In this document: one piece after another, positions 5,628 through 13,386 of the stretch | Numbering within the stretch: the first letter of the stretch is position 1 | How the letters are laid out: every line of letters starts with the position of its first letter | Assembly: GCA_045602655.1 (NCBI GenBank) | Contig: JAZSBY010000115.1 | Coordinates: 1 to 13,948 of the forward strand | Source of the DNA: Fimenecus sp045602655 | GTDB taxonomy: Bacteria; Bacillota; Clostridia; Oscillospirales; Acutalibacteraceae | Direction: 5' to 3' | Length of the DNA stretch: 13,948 nt | The notes under the pieces: model-generated | Database searches by the model: none | Seen by the model: only the letters and a program-made list of their open reading frames with translations | Told to the model about the DNA's origin: nothing | Program-made: the position numbers and the translations under genes

Positions 5628-7454
5628 TTATTTAAGAACTATATCTGAAAATCCGTTTCCACCAAAGATTTCAAACATAACTGTGTTTGTAATGCGAAGA
5701 ATTATTGTAATTACCCTCATAAAACCGTTTGTGCTTGTGTCTTTTGGTTCGCCGTTTTCGACGATATAAACTACATTTTCAAATCTTTCTACTGCGGCTT
5801 CAAATTCTTCAGTTGGCATATAGGTGCTTTCAATTGCTGCACCAAGTTCATCGGAAGCCTCTTTTAATTCTTTTGCTGTTGCTTCATCTAAAGCAGAAGT
5901 GTCATAATCCTTCCATTCCTCGTAGAATTCAATGGTGCCGATGGAATCTCTTGCATAATTGAACTGTGGGAACGCAGGGTCAGAATAGATGTTATCAAAT
6001 GTTGAGTCAGTAAGGATTCTGGTAACAAGTCTAATAATGACATCGTTTCTCGCAGTGCTTTCGTGGTTCTGGTTTACGAAATAGAATGAACGCTCACACA
6101 TAATGCTTGTTGATGCGTCAAGAAGTCTTCCTTCATCAATGTGGTTATGATTTTCAGGGTCTGTGCAATATGTATTTGCCTGAACATAATCATCAGGAAG
6201 AGAAACATCTACTGCTACTGAAGTTGCACCAAAGGATTCTGAATCGGTATGAATAATACCATCACTGTTCATATTATCCCAGTTATCAAAAATTTTATAT
6301 TTCACATAGTTATAATCGCAGATATCAAAGAATTCTACACCTTTTGCCTGTGCATCAAGAATATTTTTTCTTGAATTGACCTGTGCATTGTAGTACCAGT
6401 CTGTCTGTTCACGGATATGAATATCTTCAGGGTCACTTAAATACATTTCTCTGCATGTGGGATAATCATAAGAAGGAATAAGTGCCCAAAGACAAGTTGA
6501 ATATTCAAAGTAATCTTCAACAAGTGTATGAACAGCTGTGTCAAGAATGTTGTTAAGGTCAGCTTCAGGGAATAAACGAAGAACAATATTGATAATATAT
6601 GCAAGATATTCACTTTCTTCGTCAAGCAGTGACGGAATCATATAACCGTAGAGTGCTTCAGGGTCATCAATAAGACCATAGCGATAAATATCACCAAGGA
6701 TGCAAGCACCGTCAGCAGCGGGAACCACATAGCACACTCTGTTTACATCATCAGCAAGGTTTTCACCTTTATCAATGTATAACTGCATAAGAGCATTTTC
6801 AATAGAGCCACCCTGACTGATAGGCACAAGATTTACCTTATCGTGACCTGTTTCTTTCTTTGCAATCTGAATAAGCTCGTAAAGTTCGTTCGCTGCGTCG
6901 ATAATGTTTCCTGTGTGAACATAGGAAAAGAAATAAAGATGGTCAGAACCTGCCACATCCACATAATCATAAAGTGGAATCTGGTCAAAAATGTATTCTT
7001 GTTGTTCTACAGTAAGGTTTGCAACACTTGTTTCATATTTATCAGCCTGAATATTCTTGATTGGATGACCATATTCATCTAATTCAAGATTGCCAAGTAA
7101 AGCCTTACCTAAAACATCAGCAATAGCGTTTGCACAACGGTTTTCAATGTCGCGTTGTGTTAAAAGCAATGATGTCAACGGAAGTAAAGCCTCTTCAAGT
7201 GCAAGTTTTACAACATCGTCTGATGCTTCCATAAAGAATGGAGCTGAATATGGCTCACCCTCAGAATTAAGCATTGGCTCACCATTTTCGTCAAGGTAAC
7301 GGACATCCGACTGAAAAAGTCCCGGAATAACGATTGACGGACAATTATCACAATTACAAGGTGTGTCAAAAGCAGTTGTTGTAAATGCTGACATAGAAAA
7401 AAGCAATGAAAGCACAAGTACAACTGAAATAATTTGTGAACGGATTGATTTCAT
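5628..7454 (-). CDS. Secreted alpha/beta-hydrolase, lipase-like (608 aa)
   Basis: This is a predicted exported serine hydrolase of unknown substrate. A basic start and hydrophobic core (about residues 5-28) form a Sec signal peptide without a lipobox. The mature protein begins with a Cys cluster, CNCDNC (33-38), followed by SIVIPGLFQS (40-49), which resembles the first strand and oxyanion turn of lipases. NLVPISQGGS (208-217) is the nucleophile-elbow candidate with Ser213; the usual first Gly of GxSxG is replaced by Pro. Asp398 in NSDGIIHTD and His464 in NQNHES are reasonable triad partners. The C-terminus (about 578-608) is a hydrophobic or amphipathic segment after a low-complexity acidic helix, perhaps holding the protein at the cell surface. 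The ATG has GGAGG 7 nt upstream. It has its own promoter and terminator, so it is monocistronic. An esterase or lipase role is inferred from the fold signature. Confidence 0.75.
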   Translation of the reverse strand: MKSIRSQIISVVLVLSLLFSMSAFTTTAFDTPCNCDNCPSIVIPGLFQSDVRYLDENGEPMLNSEGEPYSAPFFMEASDDVVKLALEEALLPLTSLLLTQRDIENRCANAIADVLGKALLGNLELDEYGHPIKNIQADKYETSVANLTVEQQEYIFDQIPLYDYVDVAGSDHLYFFSYVHTGNIIDAANELYELIQIAKKETGHDKVNLVPISQGGSIENALMQLYIDKGENLADDVNRVCYVVPAADGACILGDIYRYGLIDDPEALYGYMIPSLLDEESEYLAYIINIVLRLFPEADLNNILDTAVHTLVEDYFEYSTCLWALIPSYDYPTCREMYLSDPEDIHIREQTDWYYNAQVNSRKNILDAQAKGVEFFDICDYNYVKYKIFDNWDNMNSDGIIHTDSESFGATSVAVDVSLPDDYVQANTYCTDPENHNHIDEGRLLDASTSIMCERSFYFVNQNHESTARNDVIIRLVTRILTDSTFDNIYSDPAFPQFNYARDSIGTIEFYEEWKDYDTSALDEATAKELKEASDELGAAIESTYMPTEEFEAAVERFENVVYIVENGEPKDTSTNGFMRVITIILRITNTVMFEIFGGNGFSDIVLK

Positions 7455-7482
7455 AAAATTTCCTCCCTTTTAATACAAGGAA

Positions 7483-7511
7483 ATTATACATCATACCTAG
7501 TAGATTTTCAA
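7483..7511 (-). promoter_or_regulatory. Strong sigma-A promoter of the secreted hydrolase
   Basis: On the minus strand, -35 TTGAAA (7506-7511) and -10 TATAAT (7483-7488) are separated by 17 bp. This is close to consensus and suggests high expression. Transcription would start near 7476, about 22 nt before the ATG. The -35 lies directly after the terminator of the upstream XRE gene, so the two units are cleanly insulated. Confidence 0.8.
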
Positions 7512-7512
7512 T

Positions 7513-7549
7513 AAAAAAGCGTACAGATTTTCACTCTGTACGCTTTTTT
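7513..7549. terminator. Bidirectional intrinsic terminator after the XRE gene
   Basis: The stem GCGTACAGA (7519-7527) pairs with TCTGTACGC (7535-7543) around a 7-nt loop. It is flanked by six A (7513-7518) and six T (7544-7549), giving a U-run in either direction. The XRE stop codon (7548-7550) lies in the T-run at the base of the stem, so the terminator begins immediately after the gene. The 8-bp arms equal those of the hydrolase terminator at 5588-5608. Confidence 0.9.
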
Positions 7550-7751
7550 ATATCTTATTTGGGTTGTCCGTTTTACCAATAAGGTAATCAACACTTGTGT
7601 TATAGTAATCTGCTAATTTCCAAAGTGTTTCCAATGGAATTTCACGTTTTCCATTTTCATATTGCGAATAGGTGTTTTGCTTTATATTAAGATAATCGGC
7701 AAGTTCTTTTTGCTTTACATCGTTGTCTTCACGTAAATCTTTTAATCTCAT
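7548..7751 (-). CDS. XRE-family HTH transcriptional regulator (67 aa)
   Basis: This is a minimal Cro/CI-type DNA-binding protein, consisting of little more than the five-helix HTH domain. The diagnostic segment is KQKELADYLNIKQNTYSQYE (residues 13-32), with the recognition helix around IKQNTYSQYENG, followed by the typical REIPLETLWKLADYYNTSVDYLIGKT (36-61). I start it at the ATG at 7751 because AGGTG lies 6 nt upstream; a GTG nine bases earlier has no ribosome site. It lacks any sensing or oligomerisation domain, so it presumably binds DNA as a dimer of the HTH unit. It diverges from the membrane phosphoesterase gene, and its predicted promoter shares the -35 region with that gene's promoter. 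Control of both genes is therefore the natural hypothesis. Confidence 0.9.
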   Translation of the reverse strand: MRLKDLREDNDVKQKELADYLNIKQNTYSQYENGKREIPLETLWKLADYYNTSVDYLIGKTDNPNKI

Positions 7752-7775
7752 AATAATCACCTTAGAAAGGATTTT

Positions 7776-7803
7776 ACAGTATCACATAACGAGATATTGA
7801 CAA
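7776..7803 (-). promoter_or_regulatory. Predicted promoter of the XRE gene
   Basis: On the minus strand, -35 TTGTCA (7798-7803) is followed after 16 bp by TACTGT (7776-7781) with a TGA extension. The -35 matches five of six consensus bases; the -10 is weak. This -35 overlaps the -35 of the divergent phosphoesterase promoter on the opposite strand. Confidence 0.5.
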
Positions 7804-7821
7804 TTATCTCAATTTGCGATA
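7791..7821. promoter_or_regulatory. Overlapping palindromes, probable XRE operator
   Basis: Two inverted repeats share one arm. GAGATA-N8-TATCTC (7791-7796 and 7805-7810) is centred on the overlapping -35 boxes. TATCTCAA-T-TTGCGATA (7805-7821), with 7 of 8 arm positions complementary, fills the spacer of the phosphoesterase promoter. This gives three half-sites of a GMGATA type. Occupancy would block both divergent promoters, which is typical for a Cro/CI-like repressor. Binding is inferred. Confidence 0.6.
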
Positions 7822-7825
7822 TATT
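7797..7825 (+). promoter_or_regulatory. Strong sigma-A promoter of the membrane phosphoesterase
   Basis: Consensus -35 TTGACA (7797-7802), a 17-bp spacer and -10 TATATT (7820-7825). Transcription would start near 7832, leaving a leader of about 40 nt before the ATG at 7874. A strong promoter buried in palindromes fits a gene that is normally repressed. Confidence 0.8.
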
Positions 7826-7873
7826 ATGAGAAATAGTATGTGAAAAAATAAAATATTTATAGGAGATGGTATT

Positions 7874-8911
7874 ATGAAAAAGAAGATAATAAAAGTATTT
7901 GTTATTATTCTTGCAATAGTGCTTATCTGTGGCGGTGTCTTTGGCGGATATGTTTTATATCGATTTAATTTTAACGGACCAAAAAACCTTGCTCACAGTT
8001 ACGAAGAAATATATAATCAAAACCCGATTACATATGATGTAGGTGACGATGGGAAGTTTTCGGTTTTAAAAATTAACGATACTCATTTTTTCAATGGTAC
8101 TTGCGAAAATGACAAAAAAACAATGGCTGATTTAAAAGCTATTCTTGATAAAACTTCCTGCGATTTTATTGTTGCAAATGGAGATATTGTTGACGGATTT
8201 AATCTTGTTTTCAACTATGACAAATATGGTGCATTAAAGGTTTTTGCTGACCTTGTTGACAGTTATAATATTCCTTGGACATTTATTCCAGGTAATAACG
8301 ATAGCGAAATTGATGGTGAAAACGAAGATGTTATTGCATATCTTATGCAGTACAAGAATTTTGTCTGTGGAAATGAGAAAGATGTTGACGGAGATATGCA
8401 GTACTTTGTTGACCTTGAATACAAGGGTGAGGTGGCACATTCACTCGCATTTATGGATAGTAATGCAAGAACAATCAAGGCAATAGGTAAATATGATTAC
8501 ATAAAGGAAAGTCAAATAAATTGGCTGCTTGACGGAATTGACAGCAGAAAGGTGAAAACAAGTGTATTTTTCCATATGAATACACCCGCATTTAAAGAGG
8601 CTTTTGAAAAAGGTGAGGCATACAAGGGCTTCCCGTCTGCTTGTGAGTACGCACTTGATACAATCACGGAGAATAAATTGTTTGATGAAATGACAGCGGA
8701 TAACGAGTATATTTCGCTTATTTCAATAGGTCATGTTCATAGCAATAATATGTGTAATCTTTATAACGGAAGATATTATCAGTTGAGTAGTGTGAGTGGG
8801 TATAGTGCATCACATCCTGATGATTTAATTCCATCATGTACATTGACAGTGATTGATGTAACACAAGACAATGCAAAAGAAATGTACCATTTTGAAAAAG
8901 TAGAAGCATAA
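7874..8911 (+). CDS. Membrane-anchored calcineurin-like metallophosphoesterase (345 aa)
   Basis: This is a predicted extracytoplasmic phosphoesterase anchored by an N-terminal helix. Lys-rich residues 2-7 precede a hydrophobic stretch (about 8-29); Cys19 there lacks a lipobox, so a signal anchor or uncleaved signal is more likely than a lipoprotein. Ligand blocks are NDTH (Asp69, His71), GDIVD (Asp104), GNND (140-143), FFHM (His234) and GHVH (His287, His289). The order and the GN-x-DSE context recall the Dcr2/purple-acid-phosphatase-like branch, but the usual catalytic His of GNHD is Asn142 here. The ATG has AGGAG 8 nt upstream. It is transcribed alone from a strong promoter facing the XRE gene and ends at the hairpin at 8930-8961. 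Substrate unknown. Confidence 0.85.
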   Translation: MKKKIIKVFVIILAIVLICGGVFGGYVLYRFNFNGPKNLAHSYEEIYNQNPITYDVGDDGKFSVLKINDTHFFNGTCENDKKTMADLKAILDKTSCDFIVANGDIVDGFNLVFNYDKYGALKVFADLVDSYNIPWTFIPGNNDSEIDGENEDVIAYLMQYKNFVCGNEKDVDGDMQYFVDLEYKGEVAHSLAFMDSNARTIKAIGKYDYIKESQINWLLDGIDSRKVKTSVFFHMNTPAFKEAFEKGEAYKGFPSACEYALDTITENKLFDEMTADNEYISLISIGHVHSNNMCNLYNGRYYQLSSVSGYSASHPDDLIPSCTLTVIDVTQDNAKEMYHFEKVEA

Positions 8912-8929
8912 AATAATTGATAGAATGAG

Positions 8930-8961
8930 AACCCCCGAGCAAGAATTCCTGTTCGGGGGTT
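8930..8961. terminator. Shared terminator between convergent phosphoesterase and lacZ
   Basis: AACCCCCGAGCA (8930-8941) pairs with TGTTCGGGGGTT (8950-8961), including one G-U pair, around an 8-nt loop holding an EcoRI-type palindrome. On the plus strand it is followed by AATTTT, a fair tail for terminating the phosphoesterase message. On the minus strand the tail is poorer (CTCATTC), so lacZ termination there may be leaky. Confidence 0.8.
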
Positions 8962-8978
8962 AATTTTGCACTTTGCAC

Positions 8979-11900
8979 TTATATAATCGGTGTCATACGG
9001 AATGTGTATGTATAAACCTTGTTTGGTTTTAACTGATACTTTTCTCTGACCTGTGCGTCACCCGGCATATCGCCGCCAACACCGATTTGATTCAAGTCAA
9101 CATTAAAAGTTGTAATATCATAATGCGGTAACTCGTGGATATGCTTTGCAAGATGTAACTGGTCCTGTGTGTAGTGCCAAGCACTGAAGCAGATTGGTGT
9201 GTCACCCATAGCCTCAAAACGAAGACCTTTGTTTTCCTTGTTTCTGATTTCAACCCATCTTACATCAGTACGGTTACCGTTTTCCTGTGGACGCATATAG
9301 TGATGTTCAAGGTCTGTAACACTCTTTTCATGGAGAGTAATTTTACCACCTGTTTTTCTGTCAAAATATGTTTCGTGTGGACCACGACCATACCACTTAA
9401 CCTGGTCAAATTCGCGAAGAAGTCCCATCTTTGTACCAAAACGAAGAAGATTGAGTACCTTTGGTGTACCTGTATGAGAAAGTTCAATGCTTCCGTCAGG
9501 ACTGATTACAAATTTTGATGTAACATCCCCGAAGAACTGAACAGCCCAATCAACATCCACAACAACCTGACCCAAGGAGTTCTTTGCAACTGATTTAACT
9601 GTACCCTTTGCAGAATTTGTTGCTCTTTGCCAGTTAAGGTAAGGAGTGAAAGGAAGCAAGAACGGAATAAAGTTGAGATTTGAGAAGTCGTTGTCAGTAA
9701 GTGCACGGAAATAGTTTGGTGTAACTGCTGCTTTCAAGTACTCTTTGCCGTCATATTTAAGTGATGTAATTTTACCACCGTCAATTTTAACGGAGAATCC
9801 GTCACTGTTAGCAAATACCATATTGCCATTCTTAACATAAGTAATCTGACCGTCAATAAATGTCTTTTCTGCGGGCTTAACAGTTTTAACAACAAACTGG
9901 TCAAAGCCTTGTTCAGCACCTGCTTCACACCAAGGATGTGCAGTCTTGTTAAGGAATGAAACGATAAGTACACATTCTTTTTCGGGAAGACTTGTCAAAT
10001 CGTAAGGAATTGTAAAGTCAACCTGTGAAAGGGGAGCACAGTTAATGTCAACAATACCACTCTGCACCTCAACACCCTCTGCCTGCAAACTCCATTTGAA
10101 CAGGAAGTCAGAAAGGTCAGTAAAGAGTTTCTTGTTAATAAGAGTGAATTCGCCCTTACTCAAATCCTTTTCCTTAACCTTGATTTCACAGTAAACTTTC
10201 TTAACTTCATAATATGATGGGTGAGGTTTTCTGTCGGCTGTGATAATACCGTTAGCATTAAAGTATGTGTTTGAACCTGTCATAGCAGTTGTGTTGGGAA
10301 GATGTGTATATCTGCCCGGCTCATAGGGCTCAAAGTCAGTACCGTAAAGCCATTGGTCGCCCTTGTCGGTCTTTCTGCGGATTGCCTGGTCAACAAAGTC
10401 CCAAATGTAACCACCGCACATGTGGTCGTGTGCTTCAAAGTCATCCATATATTCCTGGAAGTTACCAAGGCTGTTTTCCATAGCGTGAGCATATTCACAA
10501 AGAAGAACAGGTCTGCAATAGTCCTCTTTCTTGATTGGCTTTGAGTCAGCGGCAAGAGCATTTGCAATATTGTCGTAAAGTGTGATTTCAATAGGCTCTT
10601 TGTTGCAGAGTTTTTTCATAACACTCTCAACAGGATACATTCTTGAAATAACATCACTCTTTGTAAAGCTGAAGTCACCTTCATAGTGGAATTGACGGGT
10701 TGTGTCGAGTTTGAGTGCAGCTTTCTTCATTTCCATAAAGTTGTCGCCGTCACCGGCTTCATTACCCAAGGACCACATAAATACACAAGCGTGGTTTCTG
10801 TCACGGAGTACCATTCTCTCCATTCTGTCAACAACTGCACCCGTCCACATCGGATTACTGCCGGGAACACCCTTGCGACGCACACCGTGGGTTTCAAGGT
10901 CACATTCGTCCATAACATAGAAACCATATTCGTCACAGAGGTCATAGAAGTATGGGTCATCAGGATAGTGGGATGTACGAATAGAGTTAATATTCGCATT
11001 CTTCATAAAGTTTAAGTCCTGATGGTATCTTTCCTTTGGTACTGCCCAACCGTTGTCAGGGTCAAAGTCGTGACGGTTAACACCACGGAGCATAAGTGGT
11101 TTACCGTTGAAAAGAAAGTTTTCGCCAATAATCTCAACCTTCTTGAAACCGAAACGGATTGACTTGTATGTTGTTTTTTCGTCTGCAGTGATACTGATAA
11201 GCAATTTATAAAGATATGGACTTTCAGCGGACCATTTTTCAGGATTTTCAATCAATTTGTTAAATGTGATTTTGCCGCCGTCAGTTTCTGTTTCACCAAG
11301 GAGAATTCGCTTGTCCCCGTCAATGATTTCTGCCTTAACTTTAGCAGTACCGTTTTTATCGTAGTTGTTTATCTGAATTTCAAGGGAGGTGTTACTGTCC
11401 TTATATTCAGCATCCAAATCGGTTGTGATAAAGAAATCACGAATACATTTTTTAGGCTCACAGAAAACATAAACCTCTCTGTAAAGACCGCAGAGGAGCC
11501 ACATATCCTGATTTTCAAGATAAGCACCGTCAGAGAAACGATAAACCTTAACTGCAACTCTGTTTGAGCCTTTACGGGCAAACTTTGTAATGTCGAATTC
11601 GTGAGGAGTCATTGAACCTTGTGAATATCCAACATATTCACCATTGAGATAAACCTCAATAGCAGATTTTGCAGCACCGAAATGCAAGAAGATTTCCTGA
11701 CCGTCAAAGTTTTCAGGCATATCGAAATCACGGACATAAATACCGATTTCCTGCATATCGTGGTCGATTGAAGGAATTTTACTTTTACTTCTGCTGATTG
11801 CACGGCAATATGTACTTGCGTAGTAGTAAGGATAGCTTTCAGTATCCTGATTTATCTGCCAAACTGACGGAACATCAATATCACGCCAGAATGAAGGGTC

Positions 11901-12110
11901 AAAACTGTCAAGATAAAAATCTGTGGGACAGTTCTGAAGTCCTCTCTGCCAATGGAATTTCCATTTTCCGTTAAGGCTCATTTTAGTGGCAGGTGTAACT
12001 CTGTTTAAAGCATCTGCCTCGTTGTCATAAGAAAAAGCAATAACGTGACCGTCTTCCTTGTTTTTCTTAAAGACTGCCGGGTTTTCCCAATCATAAGTGT
12101 AATTTCTCAT
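8979..12110 (-). CDS. lacZ: Beta-galactosidase, glycoside hydrolase family 2
   Basis: This is a full-length cytosolic LacZ-type enzyme (1043 aa) predicted to hydrolyse lactose and other beta-galactosides with retention. Positions count from the first base-paired ATG at 12110. The sugar-binding domain includes VPSVWQ (80-85) and VGYSQGSMTPHEFDIT (160-175). The TIM barrel includes RGVNRHDFDPDNG (342-354), DECDLETHG (401-409), acid/base Glu451 in SLGNEAGDG and nucleophile Glu539 in LCEYAHAMENSLG. The C-terminal small-chain domain shows RALTDNDF, YGRGPHETYFDRKTGG and RPQENGNRTDVRW. The common HAMGNS is HAMENS here. An earlier ATG at 12119 directly abuts AGGAG with no spacing, whereas the ATG at 12110 has the normal 9 nt, so I choose the latter. 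It follows the DUF815 gene by 14 bp and is probably co-transcribed. There is no signal peptide, so galactosides must be imported, and no adjacent lactose transporter is seen. Confidence 0.95.
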   Translation of the reverse strand: MRNYTYDWENPAVFKKNKEDGHVIAFSYDNEADALNRVTPATKMSLNGKWKFHWQRGLQNCPTDFYLDSFDPSFWRDIDVPSVWQINQDTESYPYYYASTYCRAISRSKSKIPSIDHDMQEIGIYVRDFDMPENFDGQEIFLHFGAAKSAIEVYLNGEYVGYSQGSMTPHEFDITKFARKGSNRVAVKVYRFSDGAYLENQDMWLLCGLYREVYVFCEPKKCIRDFFITTDLDAEYKDSNTSLEIQINNYDKNGTAKVKAEIIDGDKRILLGETETDGGKITFNKLIENPEKWSAESPYLYKLLISITADEKTTYKSIRFGFKKVEIIGENFLFNGKPLMLRGVNRHDFDPDNGWAVPKERYHQDLNFMKNANINSIRTSHYPDDPYFYDLCDEYGFYVMDECDLETHGVRRKGVPGSNPMWTGAVVDRMERMVLRDRNHACVFMWSLGNEAGDGDNFMEMKKAALKLDTTRQFHYEGDFSFTKSDVISRMYPVESVMKKLCNKEPIEITLYDNIANALAADSKPIKKEDYCRPVLLCEYAHAMENSLGNFQEYMDDFEAHDHMCGGYIWDFVDQAIRRKTDKGDQWLYGTDFEPYEPGRYTHLPNTTAMTGSNTYFNANGIITADRKPHPSYYEVKKVYCEIKVKEKDLSKGEFTLINKKLFTDLSDFLFKWSLQAEGVEVQSGIVDINCAPLSQVDFTIPYDLTSLPEKECVLIVSFLNKTAHPWCEAGAEQGFDQFVVKTVKPAEKTFIDGQITYVKNGNMVFANSDGFSVKIDGGKITSLKYDGKEYLKAAVTPNYFRALTDNDFSNLNFIPFLLPFTPYLNWQRATNSAKGTVKSVAKNSLGQVVVDVDWAVQFFGDVTSKFVISPDGSIELSHTGTPKVLNLLRFGTKMGLLREFDQVKWYGRGPHETYFDRKTGGKITLHEKSVTDLEHHYMRPQENGNRTDVRWVEIRNKENKGLRFEAMGDTPICFSAWHYTQDQLHLAKHIHELPHYDITTFNVDLNQIGVGGDMPGDAQVREKYQLKPNKVYTYTFRMTPII

Positions 12111-12124
12111 GTTTCCCATCTCCT

Positions 12125-13306
12125 TTATTTAGAAGCTAAATATTCAACAAATTGTTTTGCTGTTCTCGGACTTCTTCCGCCGTTGCGAATTGCAAAAGCC
12201 TCGGCAGCTAAGCCCAACTCATTTTTGTCCATACTTATATTATACTGTATAGAAAGATTTTCTACAATAGATAAATACAAATCTTTATTAGGTTTTGAAA
12301 ATGTAACTTTAAGTCCAAATCTCGCAGAAAGGCTCATAACCTCCTGAATTGTATCCTGAAGATGAATGTCATCACCGTTTCTGTCGTTAAAATTCTCTTT
12401 AACAAGGTTTCTTCTGTTGCTTGTAGCATAAATTGCTATGTTTTCAGTTTTACCTGAAACGCCACCCTCAAGAATGGCTTTTAATGCACCAAAATCATTG
12501 TCGTTTGTTGAAAAACTTAAATCGTCAATAAAGATGATGAATTTCAAAGGATTATCTGCCAACTGCTCAATAACATCGGGCAGGGAATATAACTGATTTT
12601 TCTTGATTTCAATAAGTCTTAAGCCTTGTTGCCAATATTCATTGACAATTGCTTTGATTGTACTGCTCTTACCACTGCCCGCATCACCATAAAGCAACAC
12701 ATTGTTACAAGGTTTACCTTGAATAAGTGCCAAGGTGTTGTCAATGACCTTCTGTCTTTCCATTTCATAGCCACTCATCTGGGACAGACGCTGTGGGTCG
12801 GGAAATTTAACGGGAATAATCTTTTCATCCTTATATAAAAACATATGGTGGGTAGCATAGATGCCGTAACCTGTGGTTCTAATTGATGAAATCTTTTTAA
12901 CATATTCATCTTTTATTGAAAGGTCGCTGTTTTTCCACTGTGGTAAATATATATCAGTATTACAAATTGCTTTTACATCATCACAAGTGATTTTGGAAAG
13001 CATCTCAAATAAATCTAACTCGTTTTTGACTGCATTCTGCATAAGAGGGGACACTTTTCCTTTTGCAGATTCCTTTACATATATATTCTCATCATTCTGT
13101 AAAACCAAATTGAAATATTCGCACAAATCATCACTTTTTTCGTAAAGGTTTGAAACAAATTCAGAATAAAGGGAAACAAAATTCTCTTTATCATTTCCGT
13201 CACATTTCAAAAGCTCTAAAAGCGACGAGATACATTTGTCCTTTAACACATTTTTAAATATAACAACTGCCTTTGCAGACAATGTTAAATCGGTATAATT
13301 TTTCAT
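12125..13306 (-). CDS. DUF815-type AAA+ ATPase (393 aa)
   Basis: This is a predicted cytosolic P-loop ATPase of the AAA+ class matching DUF815 proteins, whose physiological role is not established. The N-terminal half (1-195) is helical and unannotated. GDAGSGKSS (207-215) is Walker A, IIFIDDL (257-263) is Walker B, ATSNRR (294-299) fits sensor 1, Arg329 in SLSARF may be the arginine finger, and NGGRSPRTA (375-383) fits sensor 2. The ATG has AGGGTG 7 nt upstream. It is the first gene of a unit with lacZ and diverges from rpoB. I found no convincing promoter of its own; an ATGTCA-16-GTTAAT pair on the minus strand is weak and overlaps the rpoB promoter. A short stem (13327-13344) lies in its leader. 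The link to lacZ may be accidental, since relatives occur in many contexts. Confidence 0.85.
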   Translation of the reverse strand: MKNYTDLTLSAKAVVIFKNVLKDKCISSLLELLKCDGNDKENFVSLYSEFVSNLYEKSDDLCEYFNLVLQNDENIYVKESAKGKVSPLMQNAVKNELDLFEMLSKITCDDVKAICNTDIYLPQWKNSDLSIKDEYVKKISSIRTTGYGIYATHHMFLYKDEKIIPVKFPDPQRLSQMSGYEMERQKVIDNTLALIQGKPCNNVLLYGDAGSGKSSTIKAIVNEYWQQGLRLIEIKKNQLYSLPDVIEQLADNPLKFIIFIDDLSFSTNDNDFGALKAILEGGVSGKTENIAIYATSNRRNLVKENFNDRNGDDIHLQDTIQEVMSLSARFGLKVTFSKPNKDLYLSIVENLSIQYNISMDKNELGLAAEAFAIRNGGRSPRTAKQFVEYLASK

Positions 13307-13351
13307 AATTTAACACCCTTAAAAATTTTTCCATTTTTGGAAAATTAACTA

Positions 13352-13380
13352 TTGACATATTGACTTGACATGTATATAAT
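13352..13380 (+). promoter_or_regulatory. Perfect-consensus sigma-A promoter of rpoB
   Basis: TTGACA (13352-13357), a 17-bp spacer and TATAAT (13375-13380) match the consensus at all twelve positions. The TTGAC pentamer occurs three times in 18 bp (13352, 13360, 13365), but only the first has proper spacing to the -10. Transcription would begin near 13387. Confidence 0.9.
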
Positions 13381-13386
13381 AGTAAA

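Noticed and set aside
6437..7299. Open frames in other frames across the secreted hydrolase gene
   Set aside because: They overlap a well-supported 608-codon gene, have biased low-complexity translations and no start signals.
8966..8980. TTTGCAC direct repeat after the lacZ stop, considered as an attachment site or CRISPR-like repeat
   Set aside because: It is only two short adjacent copies with no spacer structure or integrase nearby.
10302..11015. Plus-strand open frames of 80-109 codons inside the lacZ region
   Set aside because: They are antisense shadows of a gene with clear catalytic motifs, and they lack ribosome sites, promoters and recognisable protein features.
12111..12119. Earlier ATG for lacZ at 12119
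   Set aside because: The AGGAG directly abuts this ATG with no spacing; the next in-frame ATG at 12110 has a normal 9-nt spacing.
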